NCBI GenBank assembly: GCA_035772405.1
Contig: JAYKKM010000047.1
Coordinates: 1,445,001 to 1,509,000 of the forward strand
Direction of reading: 5' to 3'
Source of the DNA: Chrysogorgia sp. JL179-B06
Taxonomy: Eukaryota; Cnidaria; Anthozoa; Scleralcyonacea; Chrysogorgiidae
DNA length: 64,000 bases
Below are positions 54,800 to 64,000 of the stretch, one piece after another. A program made the position numbers and the translations under genes. Every line of letters starts with the position of its first letter. The first letter of the stretch is position 1. The notes beneath the pieces are model-generated. The model made no database searches. It had not been told where the DNA came from and saw only the letters and a program-made list of their open reading frames with translations.

Positions 54800-55336
54800 G
54801 ACAGTACATATGGAGGAGGGCCAGCCCTCTTGGTAGGGCTAGCCCTCTTTGGTGAGATGAATTGCATCCCTTGTTTACATGAGAATTTCTAGCCCTCCTA
54901 ACCGAGCTGGCTCGTTGTCCAAGCTGGCTCGCTCGAATGGCTACGGCTGCATTTATTTCGCACGAAACCCAGAATCTCACTTTTGCGGACAAGTGTTCAA
55001 TTTGTAACTTAAACACAAGCAAACAGGTCGTGCAAAATATAAAGTTGTCCAGAAAATACAGGTAAAATGAAAAACTTTTTCGCTTGTACGGAGCTTTTAT
55101 TTCCTAGCCCTCCTAGGAGGGCCAGCCCTCTTCAGTGCGTTTATATGGAAAATTTCCAGCCCTCCTAGGCGAGATCTCGGGTTGTCAATATCGAGATCTC
55201 GCCTAGGAAGGCTGGCCCTCTTGTCATGTAAACGCAAACACATTTTTACAAGGAATTACGCTGAGACGCGGGATCTCGCCAAAGAGGGCTATAGCCCTAC
55301 CAAGAGGGCTGGCCCTCCTCCATGTAAACACCCCCT
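54800..55336. mobile_element. Composite MITE with GGAGGGCCAGCCCTCTTGG termini
   Basis: ATGGAGGAGGGCCAGCCCTC at 54808 is inverted as GAGGGCTGGCCCTCCTCCAT at 55303. Inside, further GAGGGC/AGCCCTC pairs and a mirrored GAGATCTCG..CGAGATCTCGCCTAGG unit (55170-55205) suggest repeated foldback insertions. It abuts the inverted PLE tail at 55337. Confidence 0.75.
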
Positions 55337-57281
55337 AAGCCTTTGGGTTGTTCTACCTACATAGCGAGAACCGCACTCGCAATTCAATTCATAAATAATA
55401 AAACTTGAAGAAAAAGCAGGTAGAGATTCCTTAGGCGTTGGAGGTAGAATCGCTCTCGTTGAAAATATACATCTAAGTTTATTTGCGAAAAAAGTGCTCT
55501 CCGTGATTTGTTTGATATCTTTCTCAAAATTCTCTGAGATTTTACCCACCACGGAAGCTTTAAATAAACCGGACACTTTTGAGTTTTGAGGCCCTATGAA
55601 TGGCTCTTTATTTGATTGATTAAATATCTTATCTAATAATCGTAATAAGGCATTTAACCAATGCTGCACCTTCTGTTGTCTAGAGCTAAAACAATCAAAA
55701 CGAGAATAAAGTCTAGTGAAAGTAGATTTTTAGTGACAATACCAAGTTCTGTAAACTGGGTCATTTACCATACAATGATAAAACTATCTCCATTGAACGG
55801 AATCTTCAATCACTTTTACTGCGATTGAAGAAATCTAATCAAATTAGTGATGAATTCTATCACTGGTTCTGAACGACATAGAATGTATAGATTACCAAAA
55901 GTTCATAAAAATGGGACTCCATTACGTCCTATTCTCTCAATGATTAAATCGGCGCAACTGCCACAACATAATTTAGCGAAAGAACTTTCTTCACTATTGA
56001 AACCAGTCCTTGATAAGTATTCGTCACGCGTTTTAAAAGACTCATTTACTTTTGCCAAGCTGCTCGTTTGATATTGTTAGCCTCTTCACGAACATTCCAT
56101 TGAATGAAATTTGTATATTGATACTCTCTATGATTCTGATTTACAACCACCTCCAATTTCGAAAGATGCCTTTTTTGACCTAATAATATAGTAGCTACTA
56201 AAGGTGTTGAGTTCAGCTTTGCAAATACAATGTATAAGCAGGTTGATGGCGTAGCAATAGGATCTCCAATATAGGTCCAGTATTAGCCAATGTCTTTGTG
56301 GGATATTACGAGTCGAAACTGTTTGAACATAACTCTGCAATATTACCTAGTTGGTATAAACGTTATGTTGATGATACTTTTGCTCTCTTTCAAGATGATA
56401 AAACTGCTTCTTCATTCTTAGACTCCTTAAACTCTCTTCTCCCTGCTCTGAATTTTCACCTGTGAGTTTGAAAGTGGCAATCAACTTCCGTTTTTGGATG
56501 TTTTGGTCCATAAAGAGCATGGATGTTTTATGACCAATGTGTACCGAAAATCTACTTTCGCTGGACTTTATACTCGTTTTGATTCTTTTAGCTCTAGACA
56601 ACAGAAGGTGGCATTGGTTAAGTGCCTTATTAACCGTACTCGAAAGATATCCTCTGATAAATTTCAAGAAGGTGACCTTATCTTACTGATCTGAAATCTA
56701 TTTTCTTGTCAAATGGTTATCCTGGACGATAATCAGGTAAGATATTTAATCAACCAACTAAAGAGCCATTCATCGGTCCTCAAAAGTGTCCGGTTTATTT
56801 AAAGCTTCCGTGGATATGTAAAATCTCAGAGAATTTTGAGAAAGATATCAAACAAACCACGGAGCACTTTTTTCGCAAATAAACTTAGATATATATTTTC
56901 AAGGAGAGCGATTCTACCACTTCAAGCTTTATTATTTACGAATTTAATTGCGATTCTCGCTATGTAGGTAGAACAACCCAAAGGCTTAGTGATAGAATCA
57001 AACAACATGTGCCTAGTGTTATTCGTAACAAAACCATCGCGTCAACAGCCCAAGGACAATGCTGTTCCGATTCATTTATTACTTGTGACTCATCCGTCGG
57101 CAAGCACCTATTGTCCAACGAACAATGCGCCGAATCCTATTGTGACAGTAACTTTAGAATCCTTTCAAAATGCCGCTCTTCCTTTGAATTAAAGGTAATG
57201 ATCTGTCTATATTAAACTTTCAGATCGGCCTGATTTATGCAAACAAAAAGATGTTGTTTTCAATATGTCTTTATTTTAGGC
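55337..57281 (+). mobile_element. Penelope-like element (PLE) relic 1, with an inverted copy of its own 3' end
   Basis: The + strand part (about 55735-57281) encodes MYRLPKVHKNGTPLRPILS (55880-55936), a FDIVSLFTNIPLNE-like block near 56070, GVAIGSP, WYKRYVDDTFALF (YVDD at 56364-56375), LPFLDVLVH and VYRKSTFAGLYTRF. A GIY-YIG nuclease follows (FIIYEFNCDSRYVGRTTQRL, about 56925-56985), then a C-terminal SKCRSSFELK region. Frameshifts and stops make it dead. 55337-55733 is the reverse complement of about 56547-56990, encoding on the minus strand the same tail (SSFIIYELNCECGSRYVGRT). It is a slightly different copy, so it is probably a second insertion in opposite orientation. Such head-to-head partial copies are usual for PLEs. 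Confidence 0.85.
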
Positions 57282-57282
57282 C

Positions 57283-57405
57283 ATGTCCACACGTATGCGT
57301 TTTTATATTGTTCTCAATCCTGAGGGGAGCAGAAAACAATGGTCCCACTACCTGAAACAATATGAAAACGCTAGGAAAACGTATACGTGTGGATGGGGTC
57401 TTAGC
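57283..57405. repeat. ~120-bp MITE with GGCCATGTCCACACGTATRCG TIRs
   Basis: GGCCATGTCCACACGTATGC at 57283 is inverted as GTATACGTGTGGATGGGGTC at 57387, immediately after the PLE end. The remainder to 57846 is AT-rich without a gene. Confidence 0.75.
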
Positions 57406-57846
57406 TAGTCATCCCCGCTCACGCGGTGACCCCGTATAGTCACTTCAGTTATTATAAATATCCATCAAATTTCAATTAGTTAGCAGACGTAGCAGTTGAT
57501 AAGCCTTGTCTGCCGAAATGCATCGTGCTCTTTTCTTTTAAGCCTATTATTTTCTCAAGTCTTTAAACAGTTCTTCTAAGAACTCATCTCTTTTTTCTCG
57601 TCCTTTACTCCAACATTACGCCATTCTTAGATTATTGGTAAATGTGTTTATATATAAGCAGTTTCAGAACATTCTATGGTTATTACCAATCACCATGGTA
57701 TATACGTTGCTCAAAGCTATATTTAAGTTTGTTACCACGACAAGTTCGTTGTTCTAATATATATATATATATAAGATAAAAACAGTGAACCTTCTTCCAC
57801 CAAAGTTAAAAAACATGTACAAATTGATCAAGATAACTTTTAAAAA

Positions 57847-58213
<367 letters not shown>

Positions 58214-58247
58214 TATATTCAAAACACTGTCTACGCAGCACTCTACT

Positions 58248-58357
<110 letters not shown>

Positions 58358-58424
58358 TTTGTATACTTTCATATATATATATATATACTTTGTATACTTT
58401 GTATACTTTGTATACTTTTGTATA

Positions 58425-59138
58425 CATTGTATACTTTCATGTATATATTACGCTCACCGCTCATGTGGTTTGAGCACTCTCATGGATTGGGCGGAGAGTC
58501 TCTCTCAATGAGACGTTTACTGTTTGCATTATGCATTGCTCACTGCTCGCAGTTTGAGCACTTTGGTGACTCCACAATGCAATCCAACAATGTGTAGCCG
58601 TACATAGTGGGTCCCAAGTCCACAGTTACCATAAAGCCATTATGGTGATAGCCGGTAGGGCACATTGTATACTTTCATGTATATATTACGCTCACCGCTC
58701 ATGTGGTTTGAGCACTCTCATGGATTGGGCGGAGAGTCTCTCTCAATGAGACGTTTACTGTTTGCATTATGCATTGCTCACTGCTCGCAGTTTGAGCACT
58801 TTGGTGACTCCACAATGCAATCCAACAATGTGTAGCCGTACATAGTGGGTCCCAAGTCCACAGTTACCATAAAGCCATTATGGTGATAGCCGGTAGGGCA
58901 CATTGTATACTTTCATGTATATATTACGCTCACCGCTCATGTGGTTTGAGCACTCTCATGGATTGGGCGGAGAGTCTCTCTCAATGAGACGTTTACTGTT
59001 TGCATTATGCATTGCTCACTGCTCGCAGTTTGAGCACTTTGGTGACTCCACAATGCAATCCAACAATGTGTAGCCGTACATAGTGGGTCCCAAGTCCACA
59101 GTTACCATAAAGCCATTATGGTGATAGCCGGTAGGGCA
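58425..59138 (+). repeat. Three tandem copies of a 238-bp unit
   Basis: Units start at 58425, 58663 and 58901 (CATTGTATACTTTCATGTAT). A fourth breaks off after 59139 into (AT)n. They appear identical by eye. The unit has TTTGAGCACT twice, CGGAGAGTCTCTCTCAATGA, and a CCATAAAGCCATTATGG hairpin near its end. No ORF is conserved. Identity suggests very recent amplification, rolling-circle origin or an assembly artefact. Confidence 0.95.
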
Positions 59139-59155
59139 CATTGTATACTTTCATG

Positions 59156-59207
<52 letters not shown>

Positions 59208-59208
59208 A

Positions 59209-59282
<74 letters not shown>

Positions 59283-59288
<6 letters not shown>

Positions 59289-59765
59289 AAATAAGTCGTG
59301 TCTTACGCACGCTGTGATTGGTCAGTTACCGTGTTTATATCAGGCTATATAACATGGATGGATTACGCCATTGTGATACGCCATCAATTAGCCATCATAC
59401 GCCATCAATTAGCCATCATACGCCATCAATTAGCCATCACACGCCATCAATTAGACATCACGGCACCATCATACGCAGTAAGGAGAATTTACGTGCTGAT
59501 AAAAAAGATATTTGTACATTTTATTTGCTTTCTACGGGTTATTTTATAAAAGAAATAGAAAACATTTTTATCCGTGTTCCCATACGTTATATAAACACTC
59601 GTGGAAGTTTGGGAGAACTCGAAATCGCGTGGAAACACTCGCCCTACGGGCTCGTGTTCCCACTATGATTTCTCGTTCTCCCAAACTTCCACTCGTGTTT
59701 ATATAACTGTATGTAAACACGGAACTAAATGTTTTCTATTTCTTAAATAGGTAATATTTCTATAT
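59283..59765 (+). repeat. Dispersed repeat with CGCCATCAATTAGCCATC tandem, copy 2
   Basis: Matches 30284-30600 but with about four tandem units. It also has an extra segment (59460-59590) containing CTGATAAAAAAGATATTTGT. It ends in the GGAAGTTTGGGAGAACTCGA palindrome (59604-59697). (AT)n tracts flank it on both sides. Confidence 0.85.
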
Positions 59766-59782
59766 AATATATATATATATAT

Positions 59783-60011
<229 letters not shown>

Positions 60012-60074
60012 TCTATTTGCTCTAACTATATGTTGTTGAGCACTCTTTGCATTTCGTAGACCAAAACCTACACG

Positions 60075-60107
<33 letters not shown>

Positions 60108-60135
60108 GTTAGAATGTTTTCGTCACTATCTATAT

Positions 60136-60537
60136 CTATCTATTCGAGCGCACTCGCACTAATTTGATGAGTTTTCTCCATTCGTTCCTGTCTTTCATAA
60201 TTCTGGGTAGTTCTTGTTTCGTTAGGCCGGTGTCTGTTTCCAGCTGATCTATATATGTTGTTGCTGGGCGGCCCCTTGAGCGCTTTCCACGTGTTGGGTT
60301 CCAGAACAATACTTGTGACACTACTTCATCTTTGTTCCTCCAGCAGTGGCCACTAAACCGAAGTCGCCGTTCTCGAATGGTGGTAGAGATCATTGGTAGG
60401 TCACCATACAAGTCCTGGTTGGTTATATGGTCTTTCCAACTTTTGTTGAGCGCCGTTCTTAACAGTCTTGTGTAGCATCCATCCATCCATTTCGTCACTA
60501 TACAATGAGTTTCACGCGTAATGCGATCTTCAGGCAA
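60136..60537 (-). mobile_element. Non-LTR (LINE) retrotransposon, C-terminal end of the reverse-transcriptase ORF
   Basis: The frame contains KWMDGCYTRLLRTALNKSW, IRERRLRFSGHCWR and RGKRSRGRPATTYIDQLE, the conserved tail found after the RT domain in many animal LINEs. The first residues (MPEDRITRETH) derive from a foldback junction at 60511-60559, so the 5' side is truncated there, followed by (AT)n. The frame is intact to its stop near 60136. Confidence 0.8.
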
Positions 60538-60557
60538 CTGAAGATCGCATTACGCGT

Positions 60558-60630
<73 letters not shown>

Positions 60631-60637
60631 TTTTGCA

Positions 60638-61200
60638 TATACCAAGATGCTCTGCAGTGTTAATTCCTTTCAATCAGGCGCAATCGGAATTTGGCAAAAG
60701 GTTTGAGATAACTTTGGTTGAGCGACTTGAGCCAAGATTACAAATTGCACAATCTGAAACTATCATGAATTGGAATCAATCGTTTTGCTTCAAAAGGTTT
60801 GCTTGAACTGGTCATTAACATTCGATATCTCAGACCTTTCAAATTCTTGCGCGTGCTGAGATTACAACCACTTTTCGAACATGCGCACTAAAGAATATAC
60901 AATCTCAGCACGGTGACAATCTCAGACCGCCACACCGGGTCACGGTTTATGAAAAACTAAATCGGCAGTCAGTAATCGTAACAATAATTCTATAATAAAC
61001 CCTAATCACAACCCAAATCCTAACCAAACCCTAACCCTATTACCGTTCAAAATCAAGACAAAAAACGAAAGAAAAAAATTAAAAGAAAATTCACAAAAAG
61101 GATGTCCGTTGTCGGTTGTGTGATTTGAACTCGCCAGATTCGGCATCGCAACTGTCAATAGAAACTGCCGGTCATATACTCACTATGTTATTTTGTTAAT
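60638..61200. other. Intergenic, no gene recognised
   Basis: Contains ATCTCAGACC..CAATCTCAGCACGG-type partial repeats (60830-60930) and a short CCTAACCCTA run near 61018-61040. No exon-like frame. Confidence 0.45.
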
Positions 61201-61240
61201 CTACTCTGATGATGTTGTGATATACAACGAAACGTTAGCT
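61201..61240 (+). ncRNA. Hammerhead-ribozyme-like motif with a distinct stem II
   Basis: CTGATGA (61205-61211), T, stem GTTGT-GATAT-ACAAC (5 bp), GAAACGTTAG. CT before the core pairs with AG after the predicted cleavage position. Its stem is unrelated in sequence to the others, which supports a conserved structure. Confidence 0.45.
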
Positions 61241-61270
61241 ATATTAAAATATTATTTGTTGGCAAACTAC

Positions 61271-61445
61271 CTTTTCCCAATACTCTGAACATGTCCAGGT
61301 TTAGCACGCTTCGGTTCTCTCGCTCCTCGAATTTCACAAAGCGCTTTTCGTCTTCCATTTCCACCGCTACCTCGTATGTTTCATGAACGGCATTGTAATC
61401 CATGGGATAATAGTTGTCTACTTTCGCCAGACATTCGCTAGACAT
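61271..61445 (-). CDS. Possible first coding exon, acidic protein, unrecognised
   Basis: ATG (context AATAAAATGTCTAGC) opens 58 codons: MSSECLAKVDNYYPMDYNA, YEVAVEMEDEKRFVKFEERE and NLDMFRVLGK, followed by a donor-like AAAAG|GTAGTT. Composition is protein-like (rich in Glu, Val, Asp). It lies on the same strand as the CmcI-like exons 12.5 kb downstream, but no link can be shown. Confidence 0.35.
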
Positions 61446-62121
61446 TTTATTTACTACAATTGAGCTACAACAATATACATACAGTGAGACTGATGAGGGG
61501 ACATTAAGATCTACGACGGCGAGGAGGTTGGACTATGCCGCATAACTTAGAATTCCACGCCTCAGCTGCACGCAATCTACCAACTCCGCAGGCGTTTTTT
61601 TTTGTTTTTTTTTATATCTGCTGAAATATGACCCAGCGAAACTTGAAATGCCTCGCTCATGTCTTATCGGGCCTTTCTGCATGGTTATATCTGGATAGTC
61701 ATGGCGGACAGCAGCGATCAGGAAGAGATTCAGAAACTCGAAGATTTCATGCATAGCCGAGTGATAGCGATGTTGATATATTTTAAATAAAAATACTAGT
61801 TAAACTAGAAGTTACTATCGCAAGGAAAGTGCTGCCTCAAAATTCAAGGTAGTTGTGATTTGTGCCAAATAGCACAAATAAGTGGCGGGCTTATTGAAGT
61901 CAACAGATGTAAGTCAACAGAATCAGATGTAAGTTGAACAGTTAATATTGAAGTCAACATAAAGATAAAATAGTTGTATAACACAGTTCTCTGTACAAGG
62001 CTTGCATAAAAAATGCAGTTAAATATGAACACAAAAAGTCGACATTATAGCAGTCGATAAACTAACAACTGCCAGAAGTTCAGCACTAAAGCAGAACACG
62101 TTATATGACGATTGACGAACG
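61446..62121. other. Repeat-rich stretch with one tiny ORF
   Basis: 61810-62045 is an inverted, diverged copy of pieces of 29990-30120 and 30760-30800. An ATG at 61701 opens 29 codons (MADSSDQEEIQKLEDFMHSR...) to 61790 and could be a first exon, but no convincing donor was found. No other gene. Confidence 0.35.
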
Positions 62122-62168
62122 AGCTACTAGGGCCACGATATTCACAAAATATCGTGGCCCTAGTAGCT
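62122..62168. repeat. Perfect 21-bp hairpin
   Basis: AGCTACTAGGGCCACGATAT(T) and its exact complement flank a CACAA loop. It lies between the 61810-62045 repeat and the 62345-62430 TGCTGCC repeat, probably an element end. Confidence 0.85.
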
Positions 62169-64000
62169 AAAGAGATTTTATTTGGTTTGCATGCAGGCCG
62201 TTGGCGAGTTCTCATCCGAACATTTGATTCAGATAGTTTCCGCACCCGGCGATTATATGAACATCTACGAGTTACCGGTTATGTCATAAAACGTCATAAA
62301 TCTGTGGACATCCATGAAATATCAAGCGTGATTTTAATGTAGATCGACTATACATAGTTGCGCGAAGAGGTCTGGGTACGAGACACAGCAACCCAAGTCA
62401 AGATTAGTGTGCTGCCTATGGCAGCAATTAATTTATCTTATAATACTTTGATCGATTTCTTACTTACATGTACAGGATCCATTGCATTTGAAAAACTGCA
62501 CCAAACCCTTACAAGTAAGCGATTGGTAAAGGCCATCACTTTTTAGCGATATTTAAATTTCGCATGGTATTAACATATGGTATTATGTAGTTTTAAAATT
62601 TTTCATGTAGTATATGTTATTAACAGTCCTTTACCGTGTTCTAAAATATTGCATGTAATTAATTCTGTATATTTCAGCTTTTAGCTGCTACTCAGATTAA
62701 CATTTCATTAAAATCTAAATTCTAAAAAAATCTAATCAAGCAATAATCATCAAATTCACAAACACGTTGCCTAGAGGGCTATCATTCTGTTGTAAGTGAG
62801 GTTATACATTAACCAAGGTTAACAGATAGGTAACCGTACGTCGTACGTGATTGGTGCAAGCACATAGAATGAGGGGCAGGCGAGAGACTGGGTCGGCCCG
62901 ACAGTCAGCATTATAGCGCACTTGCCTGGTTAGCGATAATACGCAAGTTCAGGAGCTCTACAAAATTCAAATTCCCTATGAATTCCTATGGTTCAGACGT
63001 TCGGAAGAGTTAGTGCACCACTGCGCCACCATCCCAGTCTCATTCCAAGTTTCCCAATTGGAACAGTTAGGAGAACCGAGTCACAACCAAGCAAGGACAA
63101 AAGAGGCCCAACCACTACCAGGTTCTAGCGCATTCGCGACAAGACATACAACAGGAACTCCCAGCGCACATTCAGGTAGCCTGTTTGCCCCGAGGTTTCG
63201 CGCAACTACGGGTGATGGCCCAGCATCGGCCCAGCGTCGCCGATGCTGCATCGGACAGTGAAAACGCTCGGACAGATGCAGAGGTTTACTGCAGAACATG
63301 GGTAAGTCTGACCCGAATCAGAGACCATCTCGAATCGAGGTCCATTCCACGTCAGGTTCATCCTTCAAACGAAAAAGGTCACCGGAACGCCTCTCCTAGA
63401 TCAACGCAATAAACGGTCAACTGTACAATCACCCCGAAAAAATTAACACTAACATTACTTGTAGTTCTCAATTGGCACTCTCCACGCACTCTTTGGCGCA
63501 CACACCAGTTAACCTCAACAATCGAGAAACGCAATTACTCGCACATCCGGACCGCGCCAAAGCTAATTATGTTTCTCGCACCTGATTGGCTTATTTTTGT
63601 CTTACGCGATTATCTATTCTATAATTAAGGTCTCACTCGATTTTTATTTCACTTTACGTTTCACTCTCCGACGAGGGGCCCTCGCTCGAAACGTTGGACA
63701 ACTTACACGCTATTTCTCTGGATTTACCTTCATCTACTGACAACGAGTGTAAATGCCAAATATTATTATTAATATACCTCTATACGTATCCGTATATACG
63801 CGCGCGCAAATATATCAAATTGTAACGCAAACAAAATTAGAGTAGCGCCGGAACGTTTGTCGGGAAGATTTATGCTTTCGTAAAATGGACGCCATTTCGG
63901 ACGCGCCATTTTATTTTTATGTAAACTGGAAACCGCTTACAGATCTATATATCCGTTCAAGATGAAGTACTTCCTGGAAGGAAGATACGAACCCGCTGAC
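62169..64000. other. Intergenic; repeats and unassigned GC-richer segment
   Basis: 62345-62430 is the inverted third copy of the TGCTGCC..GGCAGCA repeat (26498, 29351). 62880-63420 is GC-richer with overlapping open frames on both strands but no recognisable product. 63663-63695 holds a hammerhead-like motif. No exon with paired splice sites was identified up to the end. Confidence 0.4.
63663..63695 (+). ncRNA. Hammerhead-ribozyme-like motif, one core change
   Basis: CCGACGA (CTGACGA with one change), G, stem GGGC-CCTC-GCTC, GAAACGTTGG. The flanking bases TCT/GGA can pair, with one G-U. No inverted partner lies nearby. Confidence 0.35.

Noticed and set aside
60511..60559. A hammerhead motif CTGAAGAT..GTGAAAC on the minus strand
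   Set aside because: A CGC/GCG stem can be drawn, but it overlaps the LINE frame and is too short to separate from chance.
61271..61445. First exon of the CmcI-like methyltransferase gene
   Set aside because: Same strand, but the donor phase (1 by count, weak GTAGTT) and the 12.5-kb distance give no positive link. Listed only as an independent candidate.

Overview
The window is AT-rich animal nuclear DNA. Its exons are short and carry GT..AG splice sites, its introns are packed with transposon debris, and most of the rest is inverted-repeat elements, SINEs, Penelope-like elements (PLEs) and (AT)n tracts. The mix of repeat families, plus a CmcI-type methyltransferase gene and a 2A-bearing transposon polyprotein, suggests a cnidarian, probably an anthozoan. 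That assignment is inference.

Layout. 1-8 kb: the 3' half of an eIF2D (ligatin) gene on the + strand, six exons between 983 and 7993. The exons are tiny, fit in phase, and are separated by MITEs and SINEs. 8-12 kb: palindromes, a TTAA-flanked MITE and a near-perfect 32-bp hairpin. 12.0-14.1 kb (-): a complete intronless M8 (leishmanolysin-like) metallopeptidase. 14-20 kb: MITEs and four weak exon candidates of unrecognised genes. 20.3-21.6 kb (-): a complete intronless type II membrane O-fucosyltransferase-like gene. A phase-compatible two-exon start of a small membrane protein is read away from it at 21,731.

22-32 kb is a nest of TIR elements. One carries a DUF3504/Crypton-like first exon. 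One carries a two-exon ORF ending in an arginine-rich tail. One is a 2A-containing polyprotein relic split by a MITE with a 9-bp target duplication. 32.4-36.2 kb: a DIRS/Gypsy-like reverse transcriptase relic split by a 3,282-bp hAT-like element with exact 14-bp TIRs and an 8-bp target duplication. 40.1-42.3 kb: a PLE relic (-) bracketed by inverted terminal repeats. 42.8-43.8 kb: a ~21-bp minisatellite. 45.6-46.0 kb: an inverted pair of hammerhead-ribozyme-like motifs.

47.6-48.7 kb (-): two in-phase exons of a CmcI-type O-methyltransferase-like gene. 50.8-53.3 kb: a pogo/Tigger fragment and a broken gene. 54.8-57.3 kb: a MITE joined to a second PLE with an inverted copy of its own 3' end. 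57.8-60.6 kb: (AT)n blocks, a 3 x 238-bp tandem array, hammerhead-like palindromes and a LINE 3' end. 60.6-64 kb: little recognisable beyond repeats and one possible first exon.

The host genes (eIF2D, M8 peptidase, O-FucT-like, CmcI-like) have no obvious shared pathway. The most interesting signal is a family of short RNA folds with a CUGANGA...GAAACGU core and a stem whose sequence changes while pairing is kept. They usually lie in inverted pairs beside (AT)n tracts and look like minimal hammerhead ribozymes of the PLE/retrozyme type.
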